9,238 bases of DNA from an uncultured Ignavibacteria bacterium. Lineage in GTDB: Bacteria > Bacteroidota > Ignavibacteria > Kapaibacteriales > UBA961. Where the stretch lies: positions 1 through 9,238 of the forward strand of contig CALMMI010000521.1 in assembly GCA_937868245.1 (NCBI GenBank), given 5' to 3'. Under the pieces are notes generated by a model. The model worked only from the letters and a program-made list of their open reading frames with translations. It was not told the DNA's origin and searched no databases. Positions 1 through 6,594 of this stretch are shown piece after piece (position 1 is the first letter of the stretch; each line of letters begins with the position of its first letter). The translations under genes and the position numbers were made by a program.

Positions 1-674
1 GACTTAATGGCAAACCAGAATATATTAAGCAAGCTTGCGACCAAAGTCTTAAAAATTTGGGTGTTGATACAATTGGTTTGTATTTCATGCATAGGCAAGA
101 TCCTAAAGTGGAAATTGAAGAAATTGTTGGTGCAATGAGTGATTTGGTCAAACTGGGAAAAGTAAAACATATAGGACTTTCTGAAGTTAATGCCGAAACA
201 CTTCGTAGGGCACATGCTGTTCATCCTATCTCAGCACTTCAAACGGAATATTCCTTATGGAGCCGTGAACCGGAAAATGAGCTTTTTGATGTTTGTAAAG
301 AACTTGGAATCACCTTTGTGGCATATAGTCCTTTAGGAAGAGGATTCTTAACCGGAGCGATTAAAAGTCGATCAGATTTAGAATCAAATGATTGGCGTCT
401 TACTCTTCCACGCTTTACAGATGAAGCTATAAAAGAAAATTTAAGGTTTGTTGAGGTTATTGATCAAATTGCACAAAGTAAAAAAGCCTCCAAGGCACAA
501 GTTGCCCTTGCATGGGTATTGAGACAAAACGAGGAAATCATAACAATTCCGGGTACTAGAAAAATTCACCGCCTGGAAGAGAATTTGGGTGCATTTAATG
601 TGGAGTTAACAAAATCAGATATGGCTGTTATTCAAGAGTCTATGCCGTCGGCAACAATTGGAAATAGGTATTAG
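1..674 (+). CDS. Aldo/keto reductase, C-terminal part (5' end outside window)
   Basis: An NAD(P)H-dependent cytoplasmic oxidoreductase of the aldo/keto reductase superfamily, reducing aldehydes or ketones; the substrate cannot be told. The first whole codon is at base 3, and the open frame continues past the left edge, so the TTG at 57 is internal and not a start. The 223 visible residues compare with ~320-335 in the family, so roughly 100 N-terminal residues, including the expected catalytic Asp, Tyr and Lys, lie outside. Visible family marks are LYFMHRQD with the catalytic-tetrad His (fragment residue 30), GKVKHIGLSE, ALQTEYSLWSR, VAYSPLGRGFLTG and the cofactor-binding IPGTRKIHRLEENLGA near the end. 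This pattern is typical of the YakC/AKR13-like branch (family knowledge). The natural-looking end NRY is followed by TAG. The family call is very secure; the physiological role is unknown. Confidence 0.95.
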   Translation, partial: LNGKPEYIKQACDQSLKNLGVDTIGLYFMHRQDPKVEIEEIVGAMSDLVKLGKVKHIGLSEVNAETLRRAHAVHPISALQTEYSLWSREPENELFDVCKELGITFVAYSPLGRGFLTGAIKSRSDLESNDWRLTLPRFTDEAIKENLRFVEVIDQIAQSKKASKAQVALAWVLRQNEEIITIPGTRKIHRLEENLGAFNVELTKSDMAVIQESMPSATIGNRY

Positions 675-683
675 TAGGTATTA
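665..683. repeat. 9-bp tandem duplication at the reductase stop codon
   Basis: TAGGTATTA occurs at 665-673 and again at 675-683, one base apart. The first copy supplies the last two codons and the first two bases of the stop codon. The second copy also forms the small palindrome AGGTATTACCT (676-686). It could be strand slippage or a scar of a short duplication; chance is possible at this length. Confidence 0.4.
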
Positions 684-894
684 CCTTAGCGGAGCATTAT
701 CTAATCAAATGACCGGATAGCTTCAAAGACAGGCAGAAAATACTACTGCTAGTTTAGGGGTTTCGATTGCAAGTTTCTGTGCTATGTTGACGCTTTTGAG
801 GTTAATCAAAGCGTGTGATTCGTATAAATTGTAATGCTAGAAATCCCCGTCATCCACCCTAAACATTATAAAAATTAACATCTGTACATCCTAT
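684..894. other. Gene-free spacer between the reductase and DUF2200 genes
   Basis: No credible coding frame is present; the longest open stretch is a few dozen codons without recognisable motifs. A weak hairpin can form at 791-813 (CGCTTTTGA, loop GGTTAA, TCAAAGCG, one bulged T). It has no U-tract after it, so it is a poor intrinsic terminator. TATAAATTG at 823-831 only loosely resembles a Bacteroidetes -7 box and I do not call it a promoter. Confidence 0.4.
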
Positions 895-1260
895 ATGACA
901 ACAACACCCGAACACAACGAACGTGTAGCAAAATTGACTTTTGCTTCGGTGTATCCGCACTATATCAAAAAAGTTGAGAGTAAAGGAAGGACAAAAGAAG
1001 AATTACACCAAGTAATAGAATGGCTTACAGGTTTTGACGATAAAAGAATGCAAGAACTAATAGACGAGAAAGTAACGTTTGAGGCATTCTTTGAGAAAGC
1101 AACATTAAACCCAAATGCTAATCTCATAACGGGAGTAATTTGTGGTTATAGAATAGAGGAAATTGAAAATTCCCTTACTAAACAGGTACGATATTTGGAC
1201 AAGTTGGTGGATGAGTTGGCGAAAGGACGTAAGATGGAGAAGATTTTGCGAGTTACATAG
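895..1260 (+). CDS. DUF2200 family protein
   Basis: A small soluble protein of 121 residues that matches the uncharacterised DUF2200 family from memory. The family's biochemical function is unknown and I propose none. Visible marks in order are FASVYP (16-21), GRTKEEL (31-37), a W-L-T-G turn (43-46), the highly conserved NPNANLITGVICG (72-84) with R-I-E-E-I-E after it, and the C-terminal helix RYLDKLVDELAKG (99-111) followed by MEKILR. The family usually runs ~110-120 residues, so the gene is full length. ATG 895 is chosen because it leaves only a ~10-residue extension before the conserved core. No Shine-Dalgarno is seen; the leader ends ACATCCTAT. It has no signal peptide or membrane segment. 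Neighbours on both sides are separated by gaps, so it is probably its own transcription unit. Confidence 0.9.
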   Translation: MTTTPEHNERVAKLTFASVYPHYIKKVESKGRTKEELHQVIEWLTGFDDKRMQELIDEKVTFEAFFEKATLNPNANLITGVICGYRIEEIENSLTKQVRYLDKLVDELAKGRKMEKILRVT

Positions 1261-1279
1261 AGTTTTTTACTATTTAAAT

Positions 1280-1306
1280 TTTTTGAAGTAACAATTTCTT
1301 CAAAAA
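1280..1306 (+). terminator. AT-rich hairpin after the DUF2200 gene, possible weak terminator
   Basis: TTTTTGAAG (1280-1288) pairs perfectly with CTTCAAAAA (1298-1306) around a 9-nt loop, starting 19 bases after the DUF2200 stop. Only four pairs are not A-T with the flanking runs, and the downstream TTTATTTAT is an imperfect U-tract, so termination would be weak. It could also act in the leader of the next gene. TTTG (1282-1285), 23 bp and TATTTATG (1309-1316) make a poor promoter-like match across the same hairpin. Confidence 0.35.
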
Positions 1307-1355
1307 TTTATTTATGCTGAGAGATTAAAGTATTTATTAAAACTATATCCCGCCT

Positions 1356-3101
1356 ATGAAAACTCTCCTACCCTTTCTACTTTTTCTCATAACAACAACC
1401 TGTTTTTCCCAAGGGTTTCCATACGAACGCCCTCTAAAAATATCATGGTCTAATGATGGAATCACCTTCAATAACACGTCAATATTTCAGGATTCATCTG
1501 GTGTCCCGAGTGTTATCAGATGGAAGGGTGATACGCTTGCCTGTGTATTTCAATGGTTCAGACTTCCAAGGAATTCTCCGAGCTGGGATTGGGTAGCCGT
1601 TAAGTTTTCCTATAATGCAGGGCAAACATGGACTGAGCCAACACCAATAGTAGTAAACGGACTCCCTACAAAATACCAACGCCCTTTCGACCCTACCCTT
1701 GCAGTCATTAACAACGATAGTCTTCGAGTGTACTTTTCCTCCAGCAACGGAATGCCTGTCGGTGGCTTGGATTCCCTTGTCAATACCTACTCAGCAGTAA
1801 GTACAGATGGAATTACCTACACATTCGAGCCAAACGCACGTTTCGACAACCAAAGTAAACCTGTAATAGATCCCGCTGTGATTTATTTCAATGGAATGTG
1901 GCATTATTCAGCTCCGGCAGGACCTCCCCAGGACGGTACTTACCACGCAACAAGCAGCGATGGACTAAATTTTACCTATCAGGGAAAATACGTATCGGAT
2001 AATCAGCATAATTGGACCGGGAACTTCATGCTGAATACCCCTACCGAACTGAGATTCTATGGTGCAGGACAAACCATCTGGTACAATACTTCCGCAGACG
2101 GAACAATTTGGAAAGGATACGTTAGCACAAACCTCATTGGTGGTGACCCGTCTATTACAAGATTACCCGACAACAGGTATTTGGCAATCTATGTTGGGGA
2201 ACCCTACAACCCTCAAAAGAACTTTGTATGTGGCGATACGCTTATTGATACCAGAGACGGCATGAGGTATGCGACTGTATTAATAGGCAAGGATTGCTGG
2301 ATGAAGCAAAACCTAAACTTCGGTCAATTTGTTAGGAGCGATTCATCAGCCATAGTACATTCTGATATGCACGATAACGGGTTTTATGAAAAGTATCTCT
2401 ACAATAATGACATTACAAAAGCACCGAACTATGGAGGCTTGTACGAATGGGATGAATTGATGAATTATACCACTAACAATGGTGCACAAGGGTTATGCCC
2501 TGCCGGATGGCATGTATCAACCGATGATGAATGGAAGAGCCTTATAACTGTTTCCGGTGGAAGTTTGCTAAATTCAACATCAGGCTACGGTGGAAATGCA
2601 CTGAAAAACAAAGGGGAGGGATTTGGAGCAGGTGCAGGTACAAATACCGTGGGTTTCTCAGCAAAACATTCTGGAGACAGGGATGCTTACGGTATTTTTA
2701 ACGGATTGAACTTACGCAGCATTTTTTGGACTTCTACACGTGCTAACAGTATTGAAGCATTCCATTATACTCTTTGGGCATCGAACGATACCATTCAGAG
2801 GCTTGCATTGGGGAGTAATACAGGTTTTGCTTGCAGATGTGTGAAGAATGCTCCATTGGGCAATAAAGAAAGTAAAGAGGATATGAATCAAACTTTGATT
2901 TATCCCAATCCCTTTATAAATACTATAAATGTCCAAACAAATAATAATGTTTATTATGAATTGGTAAATTTAATTGGTCAAATAGTATGGTCAGGTAAAC
3001 ATATTGAAGAGCAAGACTTTTCCGGTTTAGTATCTGGGTCTTATTTTTTACATATAAATACTCCATTATCAGTAGAAGTATTTAGATTGATAAAGCAATA
3101 A
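1356..3101 (+). CDS. Secreted modular protein: Asp-box beta-propeller, FISUMP domain, T9SS sorting tail
   Basis: A 581-residue exported protein. Residues 1-19 are a signal peptide (K2, hydrophobic core LLPFLLFLITTT, likely cut near CFSQ-G). Residues ~25-285 hold five spaced S-x-D-G-x-x-[FYW] type motifs (WSNDGITF 31, SYNAGQTW 85, VSTDGITY 148, TSSDGLNF 199, TSADGTIW 245), pointing to a sialidase/GH43-like beta-propeller. I cannot assign catalytic residues or a substrate. Residues ~292-497 are a Fibrobacter succinogenes major paralogous (FISUMP) domain: CGDTLIDTRDG, IGKDCWMKQNLN, YGGLYEWDE, GLCPAGWHVSTDDEW and the closing GFACRCVK. Residues ~515-581 form a type A T9SS C-terminal domain, with IYPNPF then LVNLIGQIV and LVSGSYFL. 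Such proteins are exported by Sec, then moved across the outer membrane by T9SS and released or anchored (family knowledge). ATG 1356 is fixed by the signal peptide; no SD is seen. DNA after ~2870 is visibly more AT-rich. Confidence 0.88.
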   Translation: MKTLLPFLLFLITTTCFSQGFPYERPLKISWSNDGITFNNTSIFQDSSGVPSVIRWKGDTLACVFQWFRLPRNSPSWDWVAVKFSYNAGQTWTEPTPIVVNGLPTKYQRPFDPTLAVINNDSLRVYFSSSNGMPVGGLDSLVNTYSAVSTDGITYTFEPNARFDNQSKPVIDPAVIYFNGMWHYSAPAGPPQDGTYHATSSDGLNFTYQGKYVSDNQHNWTGNFMLNTPTELRFYGAGQTIWYNTSADGTIWKGYVSTNLIGGDPSITRLPDNRYLAIYVGEPYNPQKNFVCGDTLIDTRDGMRYATVLIGKDCWMKQNLNFGQFVRSDSSAIVHSDMHDNGFYEKYLYNNDITKAPNYGGLYEWDELMNYTTNNGAQGLCPAGWHVSTDDEWKSLITVSGGSLLNSTSGYGGNALKNKGEGFGAGAGTNTVGFSAKHSGDRDAYGIFNGLNLRSIFWTSTRANSIEAFHYTLWASNDTIQRLALGSNTGFACRCVKNAPLGNKESKEDMNQTLIYPNPFINTINVQTNNNVYYELVNLIGQIVWSGKHIEEQDFSGLVSGSYFLHINTPLSVEVFRLIKQ

Positions 3102-3158
3102 TCTTAAAGAAAGTTAGGTATTTATATATAAACTTAAGTACACAGCAAATTCATCTCA

Positions 3159-3923
3159 ATGAGAACAAAAAAAATTAGAGGACATAACCGACGATATAAA
3201 GACATTGAGAAATGGAGAAATGAAAATACATCTCTCGACATCGCCGATTATTTATTAAATAAACGTGATTGTTATTATGCAAAAATAAGGGTTCATCCAT
3301 GGAGTGGGCTTTCCCAAACCAATAGCTCAATTCCCGAACCGAAACGAAAGACTAAACAAAAAATACTGGCAAGTCTTCTCGATATCTACGATGACTGGAA
3401 AATTCAGCTTGATGAAATCGGTCAGCCCTACTATTTAAAAATCTGGCTTTTTGAACCAAGATTTTCTCAGTCTCAGGTTGTCTGTGCCGTTGAAGACAGA
3501 ATTGAGTATTACGAAAGTAATTTTTTTAAACCTGATAAAGAAAAAACTCTGCCCAAAAGTAATCACCGTAGCTTGCAGAATCGTCTCAACGCATTGCATT
3601 GGGAAAATTATTTAGATGAAGATTACTACGATAGTTCCGATGTTTGTGAACCTGAAGATTATGCTACCATTCAGGAATATCAAGAATCAAAACTCTGGTT
3701 TGCCAAACTCTTACAGAAACCCCACAGGACACATATATTTACTAAACCAATCGGTGATATAACCGAATCATACTTATTAATAGAGGAAATTTATGGATTG
3801 GTGGATTATAACTGCTCACTATCGCACCAACACTTTTGTCTAAGGCATTGTTTCATTTTCACACTTAAATTATCATATAAATCTCCCCTCAACATCACCA
3901 CTAAAAAACCTTTCATGGTTTGA
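3159..3923 (+). CDS. Conserved-type hypothetical protein, C-terminus probably frameshifted
   Basis: I do not recognise a named family with certainty; the sequence recalls an uncharacterised Bacteroidetes protein of ~200-220 residues. The N-terminus is very basic (RTKKIRGHNRRYKDIEKWR). The middle has aromatic-rich, conserved-looking blocks: KIRVHPWSG (42-50), YYLKIWLFEPRFSQSQ (91-106) and an acidic segment around DEDYYDSSDVCEPEDY (153-168). It has no signal peptide or membrane helix, so it is probably cytoplasmic. After Leu207 the frame reads a His/Cys-rich, compositionally foreign tail (residues 208-254). The -1 frame from base 3779 instead reads NRGNLWIGGL and stops at 3809-3811, a more protein-like end that would give ~217 residues. 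The tail also overlaps the -33 box of the purF promoter, which supports its being non-coding. It starts 57 bp after the secreted protein gene and could be co-transcribed; no SD is visible. Function is unknown. Confidence 0.7.
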   Translation: MRTKKIRGHNRRYKDIEKWRNENTSLDIADYLLNKRDCYYAKIRVHPWSGLSQTNSSIPEPKRKTKQKILASLLDIYDDWKIQLDEIGQPYYLKIWLFEPRFSQSQVVCAVEDRIEYYESNFFKPDKEKTLPKSNHRSLQNRLNALHWENYLDEDYYDSSDVCEPEDYATIQEYQESKLWFAKLLQKPHRTHIFTKPIGDITESYLLIEEIYGLVDYNCSLSHQHFCLRHCFIFTLKLSYKSPLNITTKKPFMV

Positions 3924-3948
3924 AAGCGATAAAATTATCGTATTTTTG
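3919..3948 (+). promoter_or_regulatory. Bacteroidetes-type promoter of purF
   Basis: TTTG at 3919-3922, an 18-bp spacer and TATTTTTG at 3941-3948 match the Bacteroidetes consensus TTTG-N~17-23-TAnnTTTG. Transcription would start about 3955, giving a leader of roughly 45 nt to the purF ATG. The -33 box overlaps the stop of the upstream reading frame. Confidence 0.72.
3927..3940. promoter_or_regulatory. Palindrome within the purF promoter spacer, possible operator
   Basis: CGATAA (3927-3932), AA, TTATCG (3935-3940) is a perfect inverted repeat with a 2-bp centre. It fills the space between the -33 and -7 boxes and abuts the -7 box. The placement would suit a repressor site for a purine or nucleotide signal, but no regulator is encoded here. 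Chance cannot be excluded for a 6-bp AT-rich arm. Confidence 0.35.
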
Positions 3949-4000
3949 TAAAAGTTTGGTAATGTTCCCCCCCATCATTCCATAGTCTTCTACTCTATCT

Positions 4001-5500
4001 ATGACTCCAAGAGACCTCGACAAACCTCAATGTAACTGCGGTGTTATCGGTACATTCAATCATCCTCAGGCTTCGATAATGACCTATTATGCTCTTCATG
4101 CCTTGCAGCATCGCGGGCAGGAAGCAGCAGGAATAGTATCTTCATTTTATGATACTGAAAAGAACAAAAACCGCTTTTTTACTCATAAAGCTGAAGGCTT
4201 GGTTCTGGATGTATTTTCCGACAGCGGTATTCTTACCGAGAAATTACGCGGTACTTCAGCAATCGGTCATAACCGTTATTCAACAACAGGCAGTGGCTCT
4301 CTTGCAAATGTACAGCCGTTTACGATTAATTATCGTAGCGGAAATCTTGCTCTTGCCCATAACGGGAATCTTACGAATACGAGAACACTCCGTAAAGAAC
4401 TTCAAGACAAAGGCTCAATTTTCCAAACCACTACCGACAGCGAGCTTTTTCTGCACCTGATAGCCCGCAGCAGAAAGACATCACAACTTGAGCAAATACG
4501 TGAAGCACTGCAAATTACACGCGGTGCATATTCGCTTGTTATGATGACAGACGATGCCCTATATGCTGCTCGCGACCCACATGGTTTCCGTCCCCTCTGT
4601 ATCGGACGTAAAATGATGGATGGTGAATATGCTTATTTTGTTGTGTCCGAAACATGCGCACTTGATATAATCAGTGCTGAATATGTACGTGATGTAAAAC
4701 ATAACGAAATTGTGGTTATAAACCGGAATACTGTTGAAACAGGCGAAATACAATCGTACACTATTGATGATGTTACCCCGAAATCCTGCCATTGTATTTT
4801 TGAATATGTGTATTTCTCCCGTCCTGACAGCAAAATTTTCGGTCATAATGTAGATAAAGTCCGCCGTAAACTCGGTAAGAACCTTGCAAAGGAAGCACCG
4901 GTTCTCAACGGAATTGAAGATGACAAAGTTGTTGCTATAGCTGTACCCGATAGCGGCAATACCGCTACATTAGGATTTGCCCGGGAAAGTGATAAGGAAG
5001 GAATACCAACAAAATTTGAAATAGGACTTATCCGAAGCCATTACGTAGGTCGTACATTCATAGCTCCCGGACAGGATCAAAGGGAATTTAAAGTTAAAAC
5101 CAAATTTAATATTGTACGTGGGGTTCTTGAGAATAAAAAGGTTGCCGTAATCGACGATTCAATCGTTCGCGGTACAACATCCCGGTCACTTGTTAAGCTG
5201 ATTAGAGAAGCTAACCCACGTGAAGTTCACATGCGCATAACCTCCCCACCAATTACCCACCCATGCCAATATGGAATGGACTTCCCAAGCCGTGAGGAGT
5301 TAATTGCTAACAGTTATGATGATGAGAATGCAATAGGAAAAGCATTGGGCGTAGATTCACTCCATTACCTTTCTGTAGAAAAGTTGATGGATTCAGTTCC
5401 CCATGAAGAAGGAATCGGCTATTGTAATGCCTGTTTTACAGGAAATTACCCTGTGCAAATCGATCTTAGTGTAAGCAAACTCCATACTGAAGACGATTAG
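4001..5500 (+). CDS. purF: Amidophosphoribosyltransferase (glutamine PRPP amidotransferase)
   Basis: Catalyses the first committed step of de novo purine synthesis: PRPP plus glutamine gives 5-phosphoribosylamine, glutamate and PPi, in the cytoplasm. At 499 residues it has the usual length. The N-terminal Ntn-type glutaminase domain has its nucleophile at Cys13 (CGVIG), so residues 1-12 look like a cleaved propeptide as in the Bacillus-type enzyme. It is followed by ALQHRGQEAAGIV (35-46), GHNRYSTTG (89-97) and AHNGNLTN (119-126). The phosphoribosyltransferase domain carries the PRPP loop VIDDSIVRGTTS (383-394). Four cysteines fit the [4Fe-4S] cluster ligands of this class: C265 (CIFEYVYFSRPDS), C422 (THPCQYG) and C475/C478 (YCNACF). 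ATG 4001 is chosen because it leaves a propeptide of normal length. The leader is pyrimidine-rich with a C7 run (3967-3973) and no SD. It has its own promoter and terminator, so it is probably monocistronic. Confidence 0.98.
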   Translation: MTPRDLDKPQCNCGVIGTFNHPQASIMTYYALHALQHRGQEAAGIVSSFYDTEKNKNRFFTHKAEGLVLDVFSDSGILTEKLRGTSAIGHNRYSTTGSGSLANVQPFTINYRSGNLALAHNGNLTNTRTLRKELQDKGSIFQTTTDSELFLHLIARSRKTSQLEQIREALQITRGAYSLVMMTDDALYAARDPHGFRPLCIGRKMMDGEYAYFVVSETCALDIISAEYVRDVKHNEIVVINRNTVETGEIQSYTIDDVTPKSCHCIFEYVYFSRPDSKIFGHNVDKVRRKLGKNLAKEAPVLNGIEDDKVVAIAVPDSGNTATLGFARESDKEGIPTKFEIGLIRSHYVGRTFIAPGQDQREFKVKTKFNIVRGVLENKKVAVIDDSIVRGTTSRSLVKLIREANPREVHMRITSPPITHPCQYGMDFPSREELIANSYDDENAIGKALGVDSLHYLSVEKLMDSVPHEEGIGYCNACFTGNYPVQIDLSVSKLHTEDD

Positions 5501-5533
5501 TATTAAGCTATCCTAAAAATTACCAACAAAAAA

Positions 5534-5561
5534 GCCGTTTCTAATTGAAACGGCTTTTTTT
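5534..5561. terminator. Bidirectional intrinsic terminator between purF and the lipoprotein gene
   Basis: GCCGTTTC (5534-5541), loop TAATT, GAAACGGC (5547-5554) make a perfect 8-bp stem. Seven Ts follow (5555-5561) and six As precede it (5528-5533), so a U-tract exists on either strand. It lies 33 bp after the purF stop and about 31 bp beyond the stop of the convergent minus-strand gene, and should end both transcripts. Confidence 0.93.
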
Positions 5562-5592
5562 ATGAACAGCAAATGATATTTTCAACTTATCA

Positions 5593-6144
5593 TTACTTTG
5601 TAAATCCTTCTAAAATCATATCTTCTACTGAGCGTGAGCCTGCTTCTACAGGTACTGGGCTTGGAGCATTCGCGTACAGTTTTTCGTTCAGAGTTTGCAT
5701 TGTATAGACTGTAGATGAGCCTTTGGTTATAAAGAACGATGGCAGACCGCCCAATGTAAATCTATCCATCATCGGATGTTTGGTTGCTGATGATTGCATA
5801 GAGTAAATTACAATCATAGAATCAGGTACACCTGCTAATTTCAATACTTCAATTGTATGAGGAAAAGTTTTCTGTGTGCCTGTACATGTACAAGTTGGGT
5901 GTACAAATACATACATTTTTTGCTGATTTGCTTGAAAAGCTGCTGCAATCTGACGGACTTTTGCAGTATCGACAGTTTGTTTGTAAACAGTTGTTTCAGC
6001 TTGAAACCAGCTGTAACCGATGGATGTACTTAATTCAGAGACAGGTATTACTGTAGCATCTGTATCTTCTGGTGCAGTTGAGCAACCGCTGAAGCCGATT
6101 GCAGCTACACAAAAAAGTGCAAAAAGCACACGATAAATTTTCAT
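5593..6144 (-). CDS. Thioredoxin-fold lipoprotein with a Cys-Thr-Cys motif
   Basis: A 183-residue exported lipoprotein. The N-terminus (K2, R5, hydrophobic LFALFCVAAIGF) ends in the lipobox-like GFSGC, so Cys21 should be lipidated by Lgt and the signal cut by Lsp. Phe at -3 is slightly unusual. The mature part from ~residue 76 looks like a thioredoxin fold. A beta strand MYVFVHPT leads into C85-T-C87 at the start of a helix (TGTQKTFPHTIEVLKL). A second strand MIVIYSM follows, then the cis-proline region GLPSFF (133-138). Classical thioredoxins and TlpA/ResA proteins have CxxC at this place, so CxC may mean metal binding, a peroxiredoxin- or isomerase-like role, or altered redox properties; I cannot decide which. 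The residues 20-60 linker is low in pattern. It is convergent with purF and has its own promoter and a good Shine-Dalgarno. A small periplasmic or outer-membrane redox or copper-handling protein is the best guess. Confidence 0.8.
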   Translation of the reverse strand: MKIYRVLFALFCVAAIGFSGCSTAPEDTDATVIPVSELSTSIGYSWFQAETTVYKQTVDTAKVRQIAAAFQANQQKMYVFVHPTCTCTGTQKTFPHTIEVLKLAGVPDSMIVIYSMQSSATKHPMMDRFTLGGLPSFFITKGSSTVYTMQTLNEKLYANAPSPVPVEAGSRSVEDMILEGFTK

Positions 6145-6152
6145 AATAATAA

Positions 6153-6158
6153 CTCCTT
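6153..6158 (-). promoter_or_regulatory. Shine-Dalgarno site of the lipoprotein gene
   Basis: On the minus strand AAGGAG stands 8 nt before the ATG whose A is at 6144, an ideal spacing, and fixes that start. It is the only clear SD in this window; the plus-strand genes have none. Confidence 0.8.
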
Positions 6159-6184
6159 AAAGAGAATAATAGGTTGACAGTATG

Positions 6185-6215
6185 CAAATTTAGCAGTTTT
6201 TTTGATAGCAGCAAA
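6185..6215 (-). promoter_or_regulatory. Bacteroidetes-type promoter of the lipoprotein gene
   Basis: Read on the minus strand, TTTG (6215-6212), a 19-bp spacer and TAAATTTG (6192-6185) fit the consensus TTTG-N~19-TAnnTTTG exactly. The expected transcription start near 6178 leaves a ~34-nt leader containing the AAGGAG site. Confidence 0.75.
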
Positions 6216-6594
6216 TATGTTTTTAGAAAGATTGGGTATCTATCAAGTTTTGACGTATGAAGTGCAGTAATGATGTAAATGTCACCATAGACTTCTTCCA
6301 TAAATCAAACATTCCTTCTATGTCCTTACATTCAAAATTTTTGTTATATAAACATATTCTCTGCTCAGTAAACTTGCCTCATTTTATTTCTGTTATTTCA
6401 TCATTCTTATTACTTTGCAAACCAAAAAATACAATTGGAATCACAGGAAGAAATACGCTGTTTCAAATATTAACCACAGACCATCGTTTCAACAATTTAT
6501 TAAGTTACGGATTATCACCACTCAGTAATTTGCCTGGTTTAGTGATTTCTATATGTCACCATTCACATTATTTTTATAAATAAACAATCTAAGC
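6216..6594. other. AT-rich intergenic region without a credible gene
   Basis: About 380 bp lie upstream of the membrane methyltransferase. A 108-codon open frame at 6257-6583 (+) encodes a Cys/His/Ser-rich, motif-free sequence with no start signal and is most likely fortuitous; the opposite strand offers nothing better. No strong inverted repeat, RNA gene or clear TAnnTTTG promoter is seen. The nearest promoter-like string is TAATTTG at 6526-6532, one base short of consensus. The promoter of the 6595 gene should lie here but I cannot fix it. Confidence 0.4.

Noticed and set aside
57..674. TTG at 57 as the start of a 205-residue protein
   Set aside because: The frame continues open to base 3 with typical aldo/keto reductase sequence (GKPEYIKQACDQSLKNLG), so the start lies outside the window.
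791..813. Hairpin CGCTTTTGA / TCAAAGCG as a terminator
   Set aside because: The stem has a bulge and no U-tract, and it stands more than 110 bp after the reductase stop.
1370..1410. Lipoprotein signal at Cys16 of the secreted protein
   Set aside because: ITTTC does not match a lipobox, and a C-terminal T9SS domain together with the CFSQ-G site fits signal peptidase I better.
3774..3785. Programmed -1 frameshifting at the break in the hypothetical gene
   Set aside because: There is no X-XXY-YYZ slippery heptamer, no stimulatory SD and no strong downstream stem; a simple one-base loss is the more economical explanation.
6035..6301. 88-codon minus-strand open frame overlapping the lipoprotein start
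   Set aside because: It runs through the lipoprotein gene's promoter and SD in another frame and carries no recognisable protein features.
6257..6583. 108-codon open frame on the plus strand
   Set aside because: The product is Cys/His/Ser-rich with no motif, no SD or promoter, and composition like the surrounding non-coding DNA. It lies partly over the promoter-proximal side of the divergent gene.
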